Shown here piece after piece: positions 11,701 to 23,331 of a stretch of 64,000 bases of DNA. The first letter of the stretch is position 1, and every line of letters begins with the position of its first letter. Origin of the DNA: Cyclina sinensis (Eukaryota > Mollusca > Bivalvia > Venerida > Veneridae); NCBI GenBank assembly GCA_012932295.1, contig JAAONU010000008.1, positions 35,454,949 through 35,518,948 on the forward strand, in the 5' to 3' direction. The translations under genes were made by a program, and so were the position numbers. Below the pieces are notes generated by a model. That model ran no database searches. It saw only the letters and a list, made by a program, of their open reading frames with translations, and had not been told where the DNA came from.

Positions 11701-13195
11701 GCCTCCCCAGTTTTAAAAGATATATAAGAATTGAAAATCGGGAAAAAAATTAAAGTTCTTTTTTGGCATCAAGTTCCTACCGCTATTTTGACTGGTTGTT
11801 TGTTAAATAGGTCAGTCAGCGACCAATGAGATCAAGAGTTGACTGACCCAGTTAATATTAAATTATGCTAACCAGGAATTATTCCACAAAGTGCTCACAG
11901 AATTTAGCATAAAGTTTATTCACATGTCTCTTTGTTTCATATTTCTTATGCACTGAATAGCGTCAGCGCATTAGTTTTTAATCAGTAGGTGATGTGTGTG
12001 TGTAGGGAGGGGAGGGGGCTTTAATTTGCAGGACAACGGGGATTCACCATGTAGTGTTTAGGGTCTCGCTCTTTGGTCGGTGTTATAGGTGATCTGAAGC
12101 TATTTCCATGTGTTTTGAGACATTCTCAAAGATGAATAAGATGTGTGAGATAATCATTAAATTTAGACCCGCATTTGCCAAAATTCCAAGGTATCACAGA
12201 GAACCTTCAGACAATTGATTTTCTTACCAACAGTCGGATTACCTTCCGACTGGCCATCCGAATTTGATGAGGTGGTGGTTATGAAAGCGGTATATTGAGT
12301 TTACATGAAAATGGACCAGAGCCTTGGCGATCTCCAATATTCTTTAACCAGCCTTCAGTCCTCCTCTCGACGTCAGCAGGATTCGGACAAGTCGATCGGC
12401 GTCGCCGACGGCTGTTTCTTGTAACCAGAACTTCGCCAATGTGCCTAGTTTGAAGTGGGATGTAATTAAAACATGCTAATATTATTTCTTACATAAAAAA
12501 CGTTGAACTATACAAACGATCTCTTAATTGTTTTGAGCAGTGTATAATAGAAAAAAGTTTTTTTATCACAATATAAACCATACATTTAAACTGTTTTGTG
12601 CAGCTTTTAAGATATATGCTCCGGCTCTTAGATCTTTTCAAATAATTAAAATTATATATAGTTTTACAAGTGTTACATCGTTTAAAATTCAAATTGATAC
12701 CGATTTTGTGTACAATACAGAATTCTAACACGACTTGCCGAGTTAGACGAAGCCTAGGCTGTGCAGTCAATTCACGCTTAAAGGGCGCGCGGTGTTAGAA
12801 GAAGTCCGCCATTGAATTTTACTGCCTCCATGTATCAGGTTATCTTATCAATGAAAATCACGTGATGTGAACACCGCGTGATAATGTAAACACTGAGATT
12901 TTTATTTATAATCAAAGCACTGAAGGCACTGAATTTGTTTGGTCACAGAACCAGTCATCAGTGTTGCCAATATTTTCTTTTCCTTCAATTTTGCAGAAAG
13001 GTTGTTTAAAAGTGTCCATATCTCATAATTATTGGCTGATTCTATAAGAGACTGAATATTCCACTACATGCTGCATCAGTGTACTCGGTATTAAACTTTA
13101 AAAGATACTGTCCTAGCTGTCGAGAATACTCCCACATGCCACTTTGTTAGTAGAGTGTAGTTTCATGTTAAAACATCATATTGCCTTTAAAGTTA
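11701..13195. other. intergenic stretch, nothing firmly recognised
   Basis: A GC-richer patch at 12235-12430 contains a 37-codon frame from an ATG at 12311 (MDQSLGDLQYSLTSLQSSSR...) without a recognisable domain; it could be a fragment of an unidentified element. The remainder is AT-rich. Confidence 0.45.
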
Positions 13196-13199
13196 TGAA

Positions 13200-13615
13200 C
13201 AATAATCAAATACGAAAAATTACAACAGACTATTAATTGCAAAATTATGCATAAGAATGTCATGGTTCATATGGCACTGCACTTTATCAATGAAATTTAT
13301 CAAAGCGTGAAGTTTCAAGCTGATATATCCAATACTTTTGAGTGATTCACCGGCCATAGATTAAGGATGAAGAACCGCAAGGGACAATAACTGCACAATT
13401 ATGCATAAGAAAGTCGTCGTTCTTGGACACTGCGATCTCCTCAGTAAGATCTGTCCATCTATGTAGGCAAGTTTGATACATTGCAAATGGCAATATCTCT
13501 AAAATTATACAAAAGATATCTATATTTCCCCTATGAGGTCTATCCATCTGTCGTTTGATCAAAGAAGTTTCAAACGGATACCGGCAATACTTTTTGAATT
13601 ATGACCTCGGCAAAT
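13200..13615. repeat. two diverged units of a tandem monomer of about 180 bp
   Basis: The phrase ATTATGCATAAGAA(T/A)GTC followed by a similar series (AAGTTTCAA, ATACCGGCAATACTTTTGA-like) occurs at about 13215 and again at about 13395. This matches the style of the other bivalve tandem-monomer repeats in the window. Confidence 0.55.
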
Positions 13616-14680
13616 AACCAAACCAGGCGGTTATCTGGTCAAGTTGATTCCAGTATCCTCCCCACGACCGCCCTCCCTTCCCTGTGTGGGAGCTTGGCGG
13701 GGGATATAATGAAACTGGAAATGAAATCCAAATAGTAATTGCCTAAGATCAGGTGTATGAAGTTGAAATACTAGACATTTAGTGTAAGTGTGCAAATCAG
13801 TATCTATAAGTAACCAAATTGCACCTAGTGAATGCTGTATTAATGGATTTTTGGTCGGCCAATACATATAAATCTGATCAGACGTGAATCTGTTTTCAAA
13901 TTTAATATCGCAGAATGAATTAACACTGTTTGCTAGATTCCATTTAGATTTTGTTGGAATCTGCCATTGGAAGTAAAGGGAAATGTATTTGAAGTTATAT
14001 GGCATTATCTTTGATAGCATTGAAATAAAATAACTTTAGCAACGAACTTTACAATACTTTGTATATGAATAGAACTATATCTATACATGTGTATAATATT
14101 TCAAATAGGGGAACATAAACTTTATCAAAACAAATGTAGTTCATACTAAACTAAAAAATGAAATTTAGTTGTAGTGCAGGTATCTTAAACCTCGTCCAGT
14201 GACAACAAAAACCATCCAATGGTAGTGGCCCATAGATACCTTGCTATTACTTGCAGACTTCCTTTACATTCAGTTAGTACATTGTCATACTTTAAACTAT
14301 GTTTCAGAACAATTTTTCATGTTCTTTAATTTGATCTTAACTGTTAAGGCTACTATTCTATATAATTATAAATAAATTTTATACAAACTTATAATATGAT
14401 GTCTTATTTATTTTTTTGCTGTATTATTTGTTCTCTAATACAAACATTTAAAAAAATTATCCAAGTGTACTAAATCGAAATGAATTAAAGAATACATGTT
14501 CTGGTGAAGTATAAATGTAATAGTTCTAACAGGTCTTTGTGCTCATAAATCATTCTTTAACATTTATTATGTAAAAGGAACAAGGAATTAAATATACACA
14601 TGGTATAGGAAATACAAAGATGTCACAAAAATGCAATGGACAGGCAGTAATTCAACTCCTTAAAGTCCTTCTCTCATTCA
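13616..14680. other. intergenic stretch, nothing recognised
   Basis: A 129-codon minus-strand frame (13631-14020) lacks any family signature and is probably chance. Confidence 0.5.
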
Positions 14681-14689
14681 GTGTCAGGC

Positions 14690-14865
14690 GATCAGATTCT
14701 TACGAAGAAGCAAGTCCATAACAGAAAGATGCAATGCATTTATGAATACAAACAGCTAGAATGTGATTCGAATCCTGATCGTAGCGCATCGAAGGCTTAC
14801 ACTCTAACCACTGAGCTTAATCTGAGCATTACTGATGCCGCAAAATACGGCCGTACGAGAAAACC
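14690..14865 (-). repeat. tRNA-like SINE head (minus strand)
   Basis: On the minus strand an A box AGCTCAGTGGTTAGAG and a B box AGGATTCGAATCAC lie at tRNA spacing, with GTGTAAGCCTTCGATGCGCTAC between them resembling an anticodon arm. The acceptor stem does not pair, so this is a tRNA-derived SINE head and not a functional tRNA gene. Confidence 0.65.
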
Positions 14866-14959
14866 CGGAAATTATGGGAAAAGGCTATAAGCAGTACCGT
14901 AATAATATGTTATTAGTTACATCATTTTAAGATTGTCTTTTGTTAATTTGAAAATTCAT

Positions 14960-15100
14960 AGTCATGTGTGTCTCTGGAATAGGTTGCTTTCTGTATCTTG
15001 CACTACTCCGGTTACATAAAATAACTTATCTCTTCAGGGGGAGTCGGCCATATGGGCAACCGGGACCGACGAAAATAAGCTCAGACAGATAGTTAGATCA
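14960..15100 (+). repeat. 3' part of a tRNA-SINE
   Basis: The segment GTGTCTCTGGAATAGG, TTTCTGTATCTTGCACTAC, CTCTTCAGGGGG and GCAACCGGGACCGAC is repeated almost exactly at 15460-15555, where it forms the tail of a complete SINE. Here the tRNA head is missing. Confidence 0.75.
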
Positions 15101-15295
15101 AATTCGATAAGTTAGGTGTGCTATCTTAATCAAGCATACAGCAAGCAAAATTGTCTTCTGATTATTTGATGTGGAGGTTGGAGTTGAAACATAGAAAAAA
15201 TTAGTAAAACTCGATAATATATAAACGGGATTTCTTTATATACCTTTCTCACAGACTATGGGAGATAACCATTACTATAAATAGGACGATTAGTG

Positions 15296-15565
15296 CAAGG
15301 GTCAGTTCGGAGGGGGATCATTGGTCCAGTGGTAACGCGCTGGACTGGTAACCCAGGGATCGATTCTCCGCTCCTCCGATAACATTTCTAATTGCCTTTC
15401 GGATGAGACGTTAAACCGAGGTATCAGTGCTGTACACTGAGCATGCAAAAGAACCAGGGGTGTCTCTGGAATTGGATGCTTTCTGTATCTTGCACTACCA
15501 CAACAAATTAAAATAACTAATCTCTTCAGGGGGCAACCGGTACCGACCATAAATAAGCTGAAATA
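15296..15565 (+). repeat. near-complete tRNA-derived SINE with conserved central domain
   Basis: Head: TTGGTCCAGTGGTAACGCGC (A box) and GGGATCGATTCTCC (B box). Centre: TTTCGGATGAGACGTTAAACC, a match to the deeply conserved SINE central domain I recall from molluscan and deuterostome SINEs (Nin/RUDI-like). Tail: CTCTTCAGGGGGCAACCGG. Transcription by RNA polymerase III and mobilisation by a LINE are family knowledge. Best-preserved SINE in the window. Confidence 0.8.
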
Positions 15566-15644
15566 GATAGATATCTTTCTTACTTTTACTAGTAAATTTA
15601 ACTATTACTGCTGTCTGCTTATCGCCCATATTCTTTATTAATCT

Positions 15645-16120
15645 AAACTTATATAAAATGATTTCCGGAAAATCGGTGCTTTTTTCTGGTTTTCCGTAGA
15701 ATTGGGTTAATTCTTTATCAAATTAAACTTACTTCACGTCATTAAATCAAGCTAAATTTCATAAATGTTTCATATTGAAACGTAATTTAAACATATATGG
15801 TATTTTCTTAAATCTATCATTACTACTTTTTTACCAAAAGCATCTTAAATGATTTCCGGAAATTCAATGTTTCTTTCCGCGTTTTCCGTAGAATCGGGCT
15901 TTTTCTCTATCACTTTAAACTTACTGAGCGTCATTAAATCAAGCTTATTTCTTTAAAAATGTTTTATATTGAAGGTAAATGATGCATCTATAGTATTTTC
16001 ATTTATCTTTGTTATTTTTTTAAATAAGAACGTCAACAATTAATTCCGGAAAATCGATGTTTTTTCCTTGTTGTCCAGGTTCTACACCTGCCCACAGATC
16101 TGGACTTCGTCACTCGTAAG
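15645..16120. repeat. tandem monomer of about 188 bp, three units
   Basis: Three copies start at about 15658, 15847 and 16035, each opening with ATGATTTCCGGAAAATCG-like sequence (palindromic TTTCCGGAAA), then TTTTCCGTAGAAT-CGGG and TTAAACTTACT-CGTCATTAAATCAAGCT. The third breaks off after about 50 bp. Confidence 0.75.
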
Positions 16121-17005
16121 TTATAAACAGAAGAACCGCGACCTAATTAAAATATATGCGTTTTTCTCAACTGTTACAAACTCGTTTGTAATAATCAGTC
16201 AACTTCTACATTTATCTATCGTTAAGAAAACACCACGGGATAATGTACAAATAAAGTTACATGAAAAGAATCTACAAACTTTTCATGAGCGTTGTAATCT
16301 CTTCTGTTTACTTTTCGACGAGGTTTAGTCACGTTACAAATTAATGCGTAATTTCATGAAAACGAACGCCTACGAAATCGACATGTTTATAATCAAAATT
16401 GTTTGAATATATTACCTATAATTTGTTCAAGTGTAAAGAATTACATAAAATTAGGAATCTTTATTCCTTCTGTCAATATTGACTTTTGGTAGTAATAAGT
16501 TGAAGTTGACCAGTCCCGTGTTTTTCTGAGAAAGTGTTCAGCGAAATGTTCTAAGATAAACCGCCGATATTCATAACTAGAATACTGTCATGTGTAAGAA
16601 TGGTAACAAAAATTCACTCGCAAAATATTTTCTATGAGGATTCAGACATACAAAGGGCAATAACTAGTATACATACAAAGAATTTGGAAAAACACATCTT
16701 ATCGTTATTAACTGCTTACTTCACTTTAAAAAAATAAAAGTCTGAAACGATATTTTTGAGAGCGGCCCTTTATATAAACATTGATATGTGATTTGAAGTT
16801 AACTTACCTGTACACTAGATATTAAAAGATATTACGAAGGAGTTGGCTAAACTAAACACACACAAAAAATGACATTTTTATTTTCCATTACACAAGATAG
16901 TTTGAAGAACTACCACTGGTCAGTAATATCCGAGATAAAATACAGAAGGGTTCTTAAATGAAAACCAACGTGAAAAGCGCAGTTTATTTCGTGTTTAAGG
17001 ATTGT
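16121..17005. other. downstream flank of VMO1 copy 2, nothing recognised
   Basis: AT-rich with no exon features. The 86-codon frame starting at 16068 is unsupported. Confidence 0.5.
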
Positions 17006-17472
17006 TTATTTTCCTGCATCCATATTTTCTTTACAACAATATAACTCAATGTTATTCAGTGCCGTATCATCGCCATTGTTTAGCGGTTTTTCAACCCTCG
17101 TCTTTATGCCACAAATTGCCGAGCTTGCGGGACAGCTAGCACTCCAGCGCCCCATGGTACCGAATGGCCCATGTCCAGGGGGTGCGGCCAATTCAAATGG
17201 GGACCAAGCAGCCGCAAAATCTCTGCATTGAAACTTCACGTAATTCGCGGCAGTGTCGTCGCCATTCTGTCGTAAAAAAAATATGACTACACTTTAAGGT
17301 CGAGATTAATGCCATCATCACGTCTCTTTTCAAGATATTACGTTATCTTTTTGAGCCTTAAAATGGTCCATTGACATAAATTTATCAACACTTTGTGCTA
17401 AATAAAAACTTTGGAAAGGGACGAAATAAAACGTTTGAGGTCGAGTATCTATTTGCCGTTCTTCAAGTTGTG

Positions 17473-17502
17473 CTCACACACACACCCACACACACACTAA
17501 CC
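17473..17502. repeat. (CA)n microsatellite in VMO1 copy 2 intron 2
   Basis: A short CACA run with one CCC interruption. Its counterpart in copy 3 lies at 29012-29060, so it predates the duplication. Confidence 0.85.
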
Positions 17503-18059
17503 GTCCAGTAAAATAATCTATCAATCATATTTAAATAAACGGATGTCAATAAAGATGAAGAAACTAAGCTGATATCATAATTCATCAACAGAATCCCGTT
17601 GGTTATTATTAACAATAATATGCTACTTACATCTAAAGGTCTTTCGACCTGCATGGCAAAAGCGGTAAGGAACGTTGGCGCCCCATGATTACTCCGACAT
17701 GAAACCTCGCTGTGCCATTTGCCCCATATACTTTCAGCTGAAGTGATCTTCCCACCAAACCTTACTGCGTCAAGGTCCTTGCAGGTTAGAGATACGGAAT
17801 TAGCGCCGTGTCATCTCCGTCCAGTGGTGATTCTATCTGTGAAAGTATATACCTGATTACTTCATAAATGACAGTATATGGTTCAAAACACCAAAAAGCT
17901 CGTGCTTAAAGTTAATATTTCGCTAAACGTTTGTCACACTTACGCTGGTGGGTACTGCTTTGATGCCTTTTATTAACCCGAAATTTTTCTGTGGAAATTT
18001 GTAGATTCTCAAGAAGGTTATAACACTGTGTAATGATGTTATATTCAACTTGACTTTGC

Positions 18060-18545
18060 CTGACCTGACAAGGTTTTTTCCATTTTTAGCTCTGGAGGCC
18101 ATTTTGTGAAGTGAAGCGGAACATGCCGGCTATATACACAACTAAGGTTGGTACTGATCACTTGTGTGAAATTTCGTCGCAATCCCGCCAGCAGTTTGAT
18201 CTTTGAAAGACGGACAGGGTTTTGCTATTTTGAGCTGTGGTGGCAATTTTGTGCAGCGAAGCGGAACGTGCCGGCGATATATACAACTAGGGTATGTACT
18301 GATCACTTCTGTGAAGTTTCGTCGAAATCTCGCCGGCAATATTTTCTATTTTAGCTCTGGAGGCCATTTTATGCAGCAAAGCGGAAAGTGCCGGAGAAAT
18401 GCACAACTAGGATTGCCACTTATTACTCCTGTGAAGTTTCGTCGAAATCCTGCCGGCAGTTTTACCTGTGAAAGCCGGACAATCTTAATGTGGACGGACA
18501 GACAGACAGACGGACGGACGACGAAGGCAAAAACAATATGACCCC
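18060..18545. repeat. tandem-monomer element, three units of about 130-150 bp, inserted in the left cassette only
   Basis: Three units share TTTTAGCTCTGGAGGCCATTTT, a GCGGAA(C/A)(A/G)TGCCGG stretch, and GTGAAGTTTCGTCGAAATC. The block ends in a GGACGGACAGACAGACAG tract. The sequences left and right of it (to about 18050 and from 18560) correspond to 29640-29860 and 29900-29980 of the other cassette, where this block is absent, so it is an insertion after duplication or a loss on the right. Confidence 0.75.
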
Positions 18546-18789
18546 AAAAATTTAGGGAGACATAATTCATGCATAAAGAGAAACCTCTGTCCGTTACTCC
18601 CGAAATGTTTGCGAAAGTCACTTCTTGTGGATAAAATTGGTGATTAAGTCAGAATGCAACTAGACGTGTCCGTCGGACACAAATGCCCTGACAATTGGGT
18701 AGTTGTCACAGAAAGGGAATTCATTACCAGGGAAAACAATGGCTAACTTCCATAACTCATTAACAATGTCTTTTTTCCATAGTTCGTTC

Positions 18790-19125
18790 ACTTAAGGGGG
18801 ATGGGGTAAAAGTTACTCATTCAAGATTTTTATTATTATAATGTTTTTGGGGGGAGGTGGGTGGGGTGGGAGGAGGTCTGGTGACGGGGGAGGGAGGGTG
18901 GATGGGGAATCAAGTGCCTATGTATTTAAAAATATTAGGCGGGGGGAGGGGCCCATGTAAACAAATAGTTTAGTTTTAGGCTAGGGGTGGGTGTGGGGGG
19001 AGGGTCTGATTGGGGGAGAAGGGAGTCAAGTACCTACATATTAAAAAAATAATAATGAAAAAATCCGCGGGGATGGACCCGGGGTCCCATGCAGAGAAGG
19101 TGGGGGGGGGGGGGTTACCGGGAGA
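18790..19125. repeat. G-rich low-complexity region, two units
   Basis: Long G and GGGGT/GGGGA runs (18851-18960, 18985-19025, 19098-19115). The phrase AATCAAGTGCCTATGTATTTAAAAA recurs as AGTCAAGTACCTACATATTAAAAA, so two diverged tandem units are present. G-quadruplex formation is likely on the plus strand. Confidence 0.75.
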
Positions 19126-20340
19126 TAAGTACTATTATTTCTAGGCTAAAGAAGTCTTTTCCTATGTATAGATATAAGCAAAATCAAATGACCCTTGGGT
19201 TGGGGCTAATTTTGAAAACGGGTGAAAGTTTTTTTTTTCAGCATGCATTCAGAAAAAAACTCTCGCTCGTTTTCAGGCCTAAACTAGAACTTTACAGTAT
19301 AAAAATTCTTGTCGAATTTACAAAGCACACCAGCCAATCTTCGGTGCACTACATGATTTTTTGTAACTGTACAGATTCTTATTTAAAAAAGACCATTTTA
19401 CCTTTCAAGCGACGAGTTGTTGTTCCGCGAGGGAGCATAAAACAGGTGCGCGATGACGTAGTATCCTACCATTGAAGGAGGTATGAGATAAGCCTACACT
19501 TGAAGAAAAAACGTGTTGAATTAAAACCACAGTAAGCTATGGGAATACGTCGTGTACTCGAGGCAAACAAGAAATGCAGTTTTATTTCCCGTATACTACA
19601 CAATGGTAGAATATATGTCGGGTAGTGCTCTACATTTCAGACTTGAATTTGACTGTCATGGGAATGCCTTTTAATCACTTGAATCACATTTCATTAGCGT
19701 TGCTGCATTGTAAGACGTCATAAGCATATAACTGACGCAAAACATTGTTAAGTAAACTGGTTCTGGACATGTTGAATGCCGGCTAAGTCGAAGAAATTAT
19801 CTCGTCCGTCCAAATTCGAGATATCGAGGGTAGACTGTATATACATGTATAATTTAACTTTTGCATGTGTTACTTAAATCCTCGCAAGACTCAAAATAAA
19901 ATGTCGCATGCTTCATGTTAAATCCTCGAAAGGCATTTTGTTGGAAATCAAGCATCTGATATTAAGCTCATAGCACTAACAAAATTAAGATTCAAGAGTC
20001 TTATAAAACAACAGGGGTGTTACAAAATCATCATCTTATAGATTTTATCAGAAAACTCTTTTAAAACGCTTATCTTTTCGTCATGATTTACTAGTCAAAT
20101 TTTGGAACGCTATGTCTATGAAGGTTAAATTGTGGTTTCTCAGAAGCCTTCCCCTCTTTACCCAGCTTTGCGCTTGTTGATTAAGGCTATTAAGTTCAAA
20201 ACTCACTCCCCTTATTCACGTTTTAGTGCTCAATGAGTAAAAAAAACAGCTTCTATTTATCTCTCTTTCTATTTGGTTTAACGTGCAATAAGGATAAAAC
20301 CAGGTTCCTCTTTCTCTCTCTTTTCTCCTTAGACTATTAA
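19126..20340. other. VMO1 copy 2 intron 1, part shared with the right cassette
   Basis: From about 19920 to 20200 it parallels 31370-31600 (AGCTCAT-GCACT-ACAAAATTAAG, TTTACTAGTCAAA, CTCTTTACCCAG-TTTG-GCTTGTTGA). The 128-codon frame at 19089-19475 has no family features. Confidence 0.55.
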
Positions 20341-20361
20341 ACTAGAGTATATCTCACCATG

Positions 20362-20830
20362 GTCACTGCAGTAAGGACCATCATCCGCATTGTCTCAATA
20401 GGCACTGTAATAAACACCATCATCCGCATTGTCTCAATAGGCACTGTAATAAACACCATCATCCGCATTGTCTCAATAGGCACTGTAATAAACACCATCA
20501 TCCGCATTGTCTCAATAGGCACTGTAATAAACACCATCATCCGCATTGTCTCAATAAGCACTGTAATAAACACCATCATCCGCATTGTCTCAATAGGCAC
20601 TGTAATAAACACCATCATCCGCATTGTCTCAATAGGCACTGTAATAAACACCATCATCCGCATTGTCTCAATAGGCACTGTAATAAACACCATCATCCGC
20701 ATTGTCTCAATAGGCACTGTAATAAACACCATCATCCGCATTGTCTCAATAGGCACTGTAATAAACACCATCATCCGCATTGTCTCAATAGGCACTGTGA
20801 TAAACACCATCATCTGCATTGTCTTCATGG
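20362..20830. repeat. 39-bp minisatellite, 12 near-identical units
   Basis: The unit holds ACCATCATCCGCATTGTCTC, then AATAGGCACTGTAATAAAC. Twelve units are almost identical, which implies recent expansion. Because 39 is divisible by three, both strands are open (172 and 226 codons), giving false repetitive proteins. Decayed units continue to about 21040, and related decayed units lie at 25925-26095 (inverted) and 31725-32280, always beside a VMO1 first exon. Confidence 0.95.
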
Positions 20831-21445
20831 CCTCTGTGATAACAATGTTATATGCATTGTCTCCAAGGGGACTTTGATAAACACATTCATATTCATTGTC
20901 TCCATTCGCACTGACATAAAAGCCATCACCTGTATTCTCTATGGCTATTGCTAATATATGCATTGTTTCAATCACCACTGGGATAAGCCTCAACATCCTC
21001 ATAGTCTTATTTGGCACTGTGATTGCAGAATTATTGTAATGTATTGGTGATGTAAGGGACAGAACTTGTATTGTCTTGTTGTATCATGTATGCATATACT
21101 CCAGAGTTATCTGTAGAACAGTATCTGCGTGAATCAATAAATAAAGTCAGTTACCCACCAACAAGCGTTGAGTTCATTACAATTATAGTTTTCTCTTTTC
21201 CAAAGTTTGAATGTCATTACTTTGAACCATGCGGTGTTGCAATAAAATCTTACCTTCATTGCATATCCTACTGCAAACGTCCCTTCAGCACAAAACTGTG
21301 GGGGTCCCCAGGTTCCCCAAAAGCCCCCGTTTGTCACCGTTAAAGTTTTAACCACTTGTCGGGGAGCATTCGGAAGTAGGATAAATGAAGACCCAGTGTT
21401 TAAGAAAAAATAACTTAACAAAATAAAAAACGTTGACCGAATCAT

Positions 21446-22195
21446 CCTGCACATGAAAGTGATAAAATAGATAAACACTCGTGTTCTCATCGTGAGAAAG
21501 ATAAAAAGATCAGGCTGAACTTTCCTTTTATTGTCACGTCAAGTTTGTCAACCATTGCATGTTGAATAATTTTTGATTTATTTCTGTCGGTACCTCAGTT
21601 GATGGAATGTTGCTAGATTTCCATGTTTATGTGTGTTTCCAGTGTTTTAAAGACAGCTTAAACAATACATTTGTTTAATACACATACATATTTGTATATG
21701 TCTTCAGAAAATCAACCAATATAATGACTAAATATGACACCTTACCCTTCAAAGCACCAGAAACATTCCGAAATTTTGGCCACGGGTCCAATATTCGGAA
21801 ATGTTTTGGTTTTGCCCTAGATGTTTCCTTTTGATTCGTTCAAAGCCACTGCGAGTGTAGATATTTTTATTTAAATTTCGTCAGTTTTTCAAACATTTGA
21901 ACATAAACTTTAAAGTAAACTTTCTCTTCCTGTATGCGTGTTTTATCTATAAAAGACAGATAAGAGTTCAGTTACAATGCCATGTATATTCTGTTAACAA
22001 GAGCTGCGTTCGACTATTCAAGATAATTTGGCAGAAAATTTAGGTTGTCTATTATAAAGGTTTTTGCAAATGTTGCATTACATCAAACGTTTCCTTTTAA
22101 GTCTATAATAATTAAAAAAGCATGGTTATGTAAATTGATTAATGTACTCGATTACTAATCTAAGTTTCCACTCAGTCCTAGTGTTAGTGCACAAA
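21446..22195. other. upstream flank of VMO1 copy 2, duplicated at 32544-33640
   Basis: Long collinear matches to the right cassette: ACAATACATTTGTTTAATAC, CAAAGCACCAGAAACATTCC and AGTTACAATGCCATGTATAT occur in the same order at 32766, 32858 and 33418. No open reading frame is supported. It is presumably the VMO1 promoter region. Confidence 0.7.
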
Positions 22196-22199
22196 GGGT

Positions 22200-22465
22200 T
22201 AACTTAGTGTTTGAGATCAGTCTAAAGGTTTGTTGATTAATCAGTCCACTCTGAAGGGTTGTTGATTAATCAGTCCACCCTGAAGGTCTGTTGATTAATC
22301 AGTCCACTCTAAAGGTTTGTTGATTAATCAGTCCACTCTTAAGGTTTGTTAACTAATTATTAATTAGTCCACATTTAAAGTTTGTTGATTAATCACTTCA
22401 GTCTAAAGATTTGTTGATTAATCAGTCCTCCCTGAAGGTTTGTTGATTAATCAGTCCACTCAGAC
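22200..22465. repeat. 29-bp tandem repeat, about 9 units
   Basis: The unit contains GGTTTGTTGATTAATCAGTC plus CACTCT. The right cassette has a single unit at 33660-33690, so the array grew after the duplication. Each unit contains the palindrome TGATTAATCA. Confidence 0.9.
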
Positions 22466-23331
22466 TGATTTATCAGCCTCGCTTCTTTAATGTGAAAATA
22501 AGTATATATTCGCTAAAACTTAAGTTGTTTAAGAATGTTTATACTACCTGCATTTTGTAAGGCAATAAAACTCTACAAGAACATAAACTCTATTGTTATT
22601 TGCTGAATTTTCGATAAAGATTCAATTATGATGAATTGGTGTTACAAAAGAAACATTGATACATAAAATTTAACCTTACGAACTCTTATATCCTACAAAA
22701 CACATTCATCGAGTATTGGAAATGTGTGTATACTCGTATGCTTTTTCGTCAGCAATTAATTGTAAACCACACTGATTAAAAGTCAGTTCCATAACATATT
22801 TACAATGTGTTTGTACAGGCAATTTATTCATAAGTAAAGTCTTTAACAGGTTTTTTTGAGCTAAATCAATCAAGAATTAACTCACATGACTGTAAGATCC
22901 CTTTCCCTTAATGATAGTATTATTGAATAAGTAACATACATAGTTTTGAAGATGGTAGTAACAGGCAAGTAGCATGGTAGTGACGTGCCTGCAATGGTTT
23001 CAAAAAAGTCCAAGAAAGCCAATATTTGCATTAATTCAATCGAGAGTAAGCTAACCTGTCTGTTAGTTACCCTTAAATTATTTTCTAAGCTATTAAGTAC
23101 TAATCAACATCTTCAGTCCTTATTCAAATGTCTTGCTTTGGAAGATTTTCTATGATTGGATTGCTCTCAAAGATAACCAAATTTAAGTCGAATTAATTGC
23201 ATTTATTCAACAGAGAGTTATCCTGCTTGACTATTAGATCTCTCTTGCGAATCTTTTATATGAATAATATGTAGTGTAATTTAAGATGAAAAAAATGAAA
23301 CCAAAGTGAAAACGATGTAAAAAACACCTAA

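Larger units (their letters stand above)
17006..21445 (-). pseudogene. VMO1-like gene, copy 2, three exons, one frame break
   Basis: Minus-strand exons 21445-21254 (signal peptide MIRSTFFILLSYFFLNTGSS, then NGGFWGTWGPPQFC), 17836-17631 (IESPLDGDDTAL, GGKITSAESIWGKW, SEVSCRSNHG) and 17266-17006 (NGDDTAANYVKFQC, SASCPASSAICGIKTRVE, NGDDTALNN, YCCKENMDAGK). Junctions are phase 0 with clean GT-AG ends. Exon 2 is 206 nt instead of the 207 nt of copy 3: one base is missing near 17800 (GGAATTAGCG against GGAATTAAGCG), which shifts the frame after DDTAL. Otherwise all VMO1 landmarks are present. It lies downstream of the C1q relic at 23332, as copy 3 lies downstream of its C1q gene. The long first intron holds the 39-bp minisatellite and a roughly 130-bp repeat element. 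Confidence 0.88.

Noticed and set aside
12311..12424. Short ATG-initiated frame in a GC-richer patch
   Set aside because: Only 37 codons, no signal peptide, domain or splice context; possible fragment of an unknown element.
15296..15375. Functional tRNA gene
   Set aside because: The tRNA-like head continues into the conserved SINE central domain and SINE tail, so it is a SINE head.
20337..21017. 226- and 172-codon open frames on opposite strands with a 13-residue repeat
   Set aside because: They are translations of a 39-bp minisatellite; a unit length divisible by three keeps several frames open. No promoter, signal or non-repetitive domain supports a protein.
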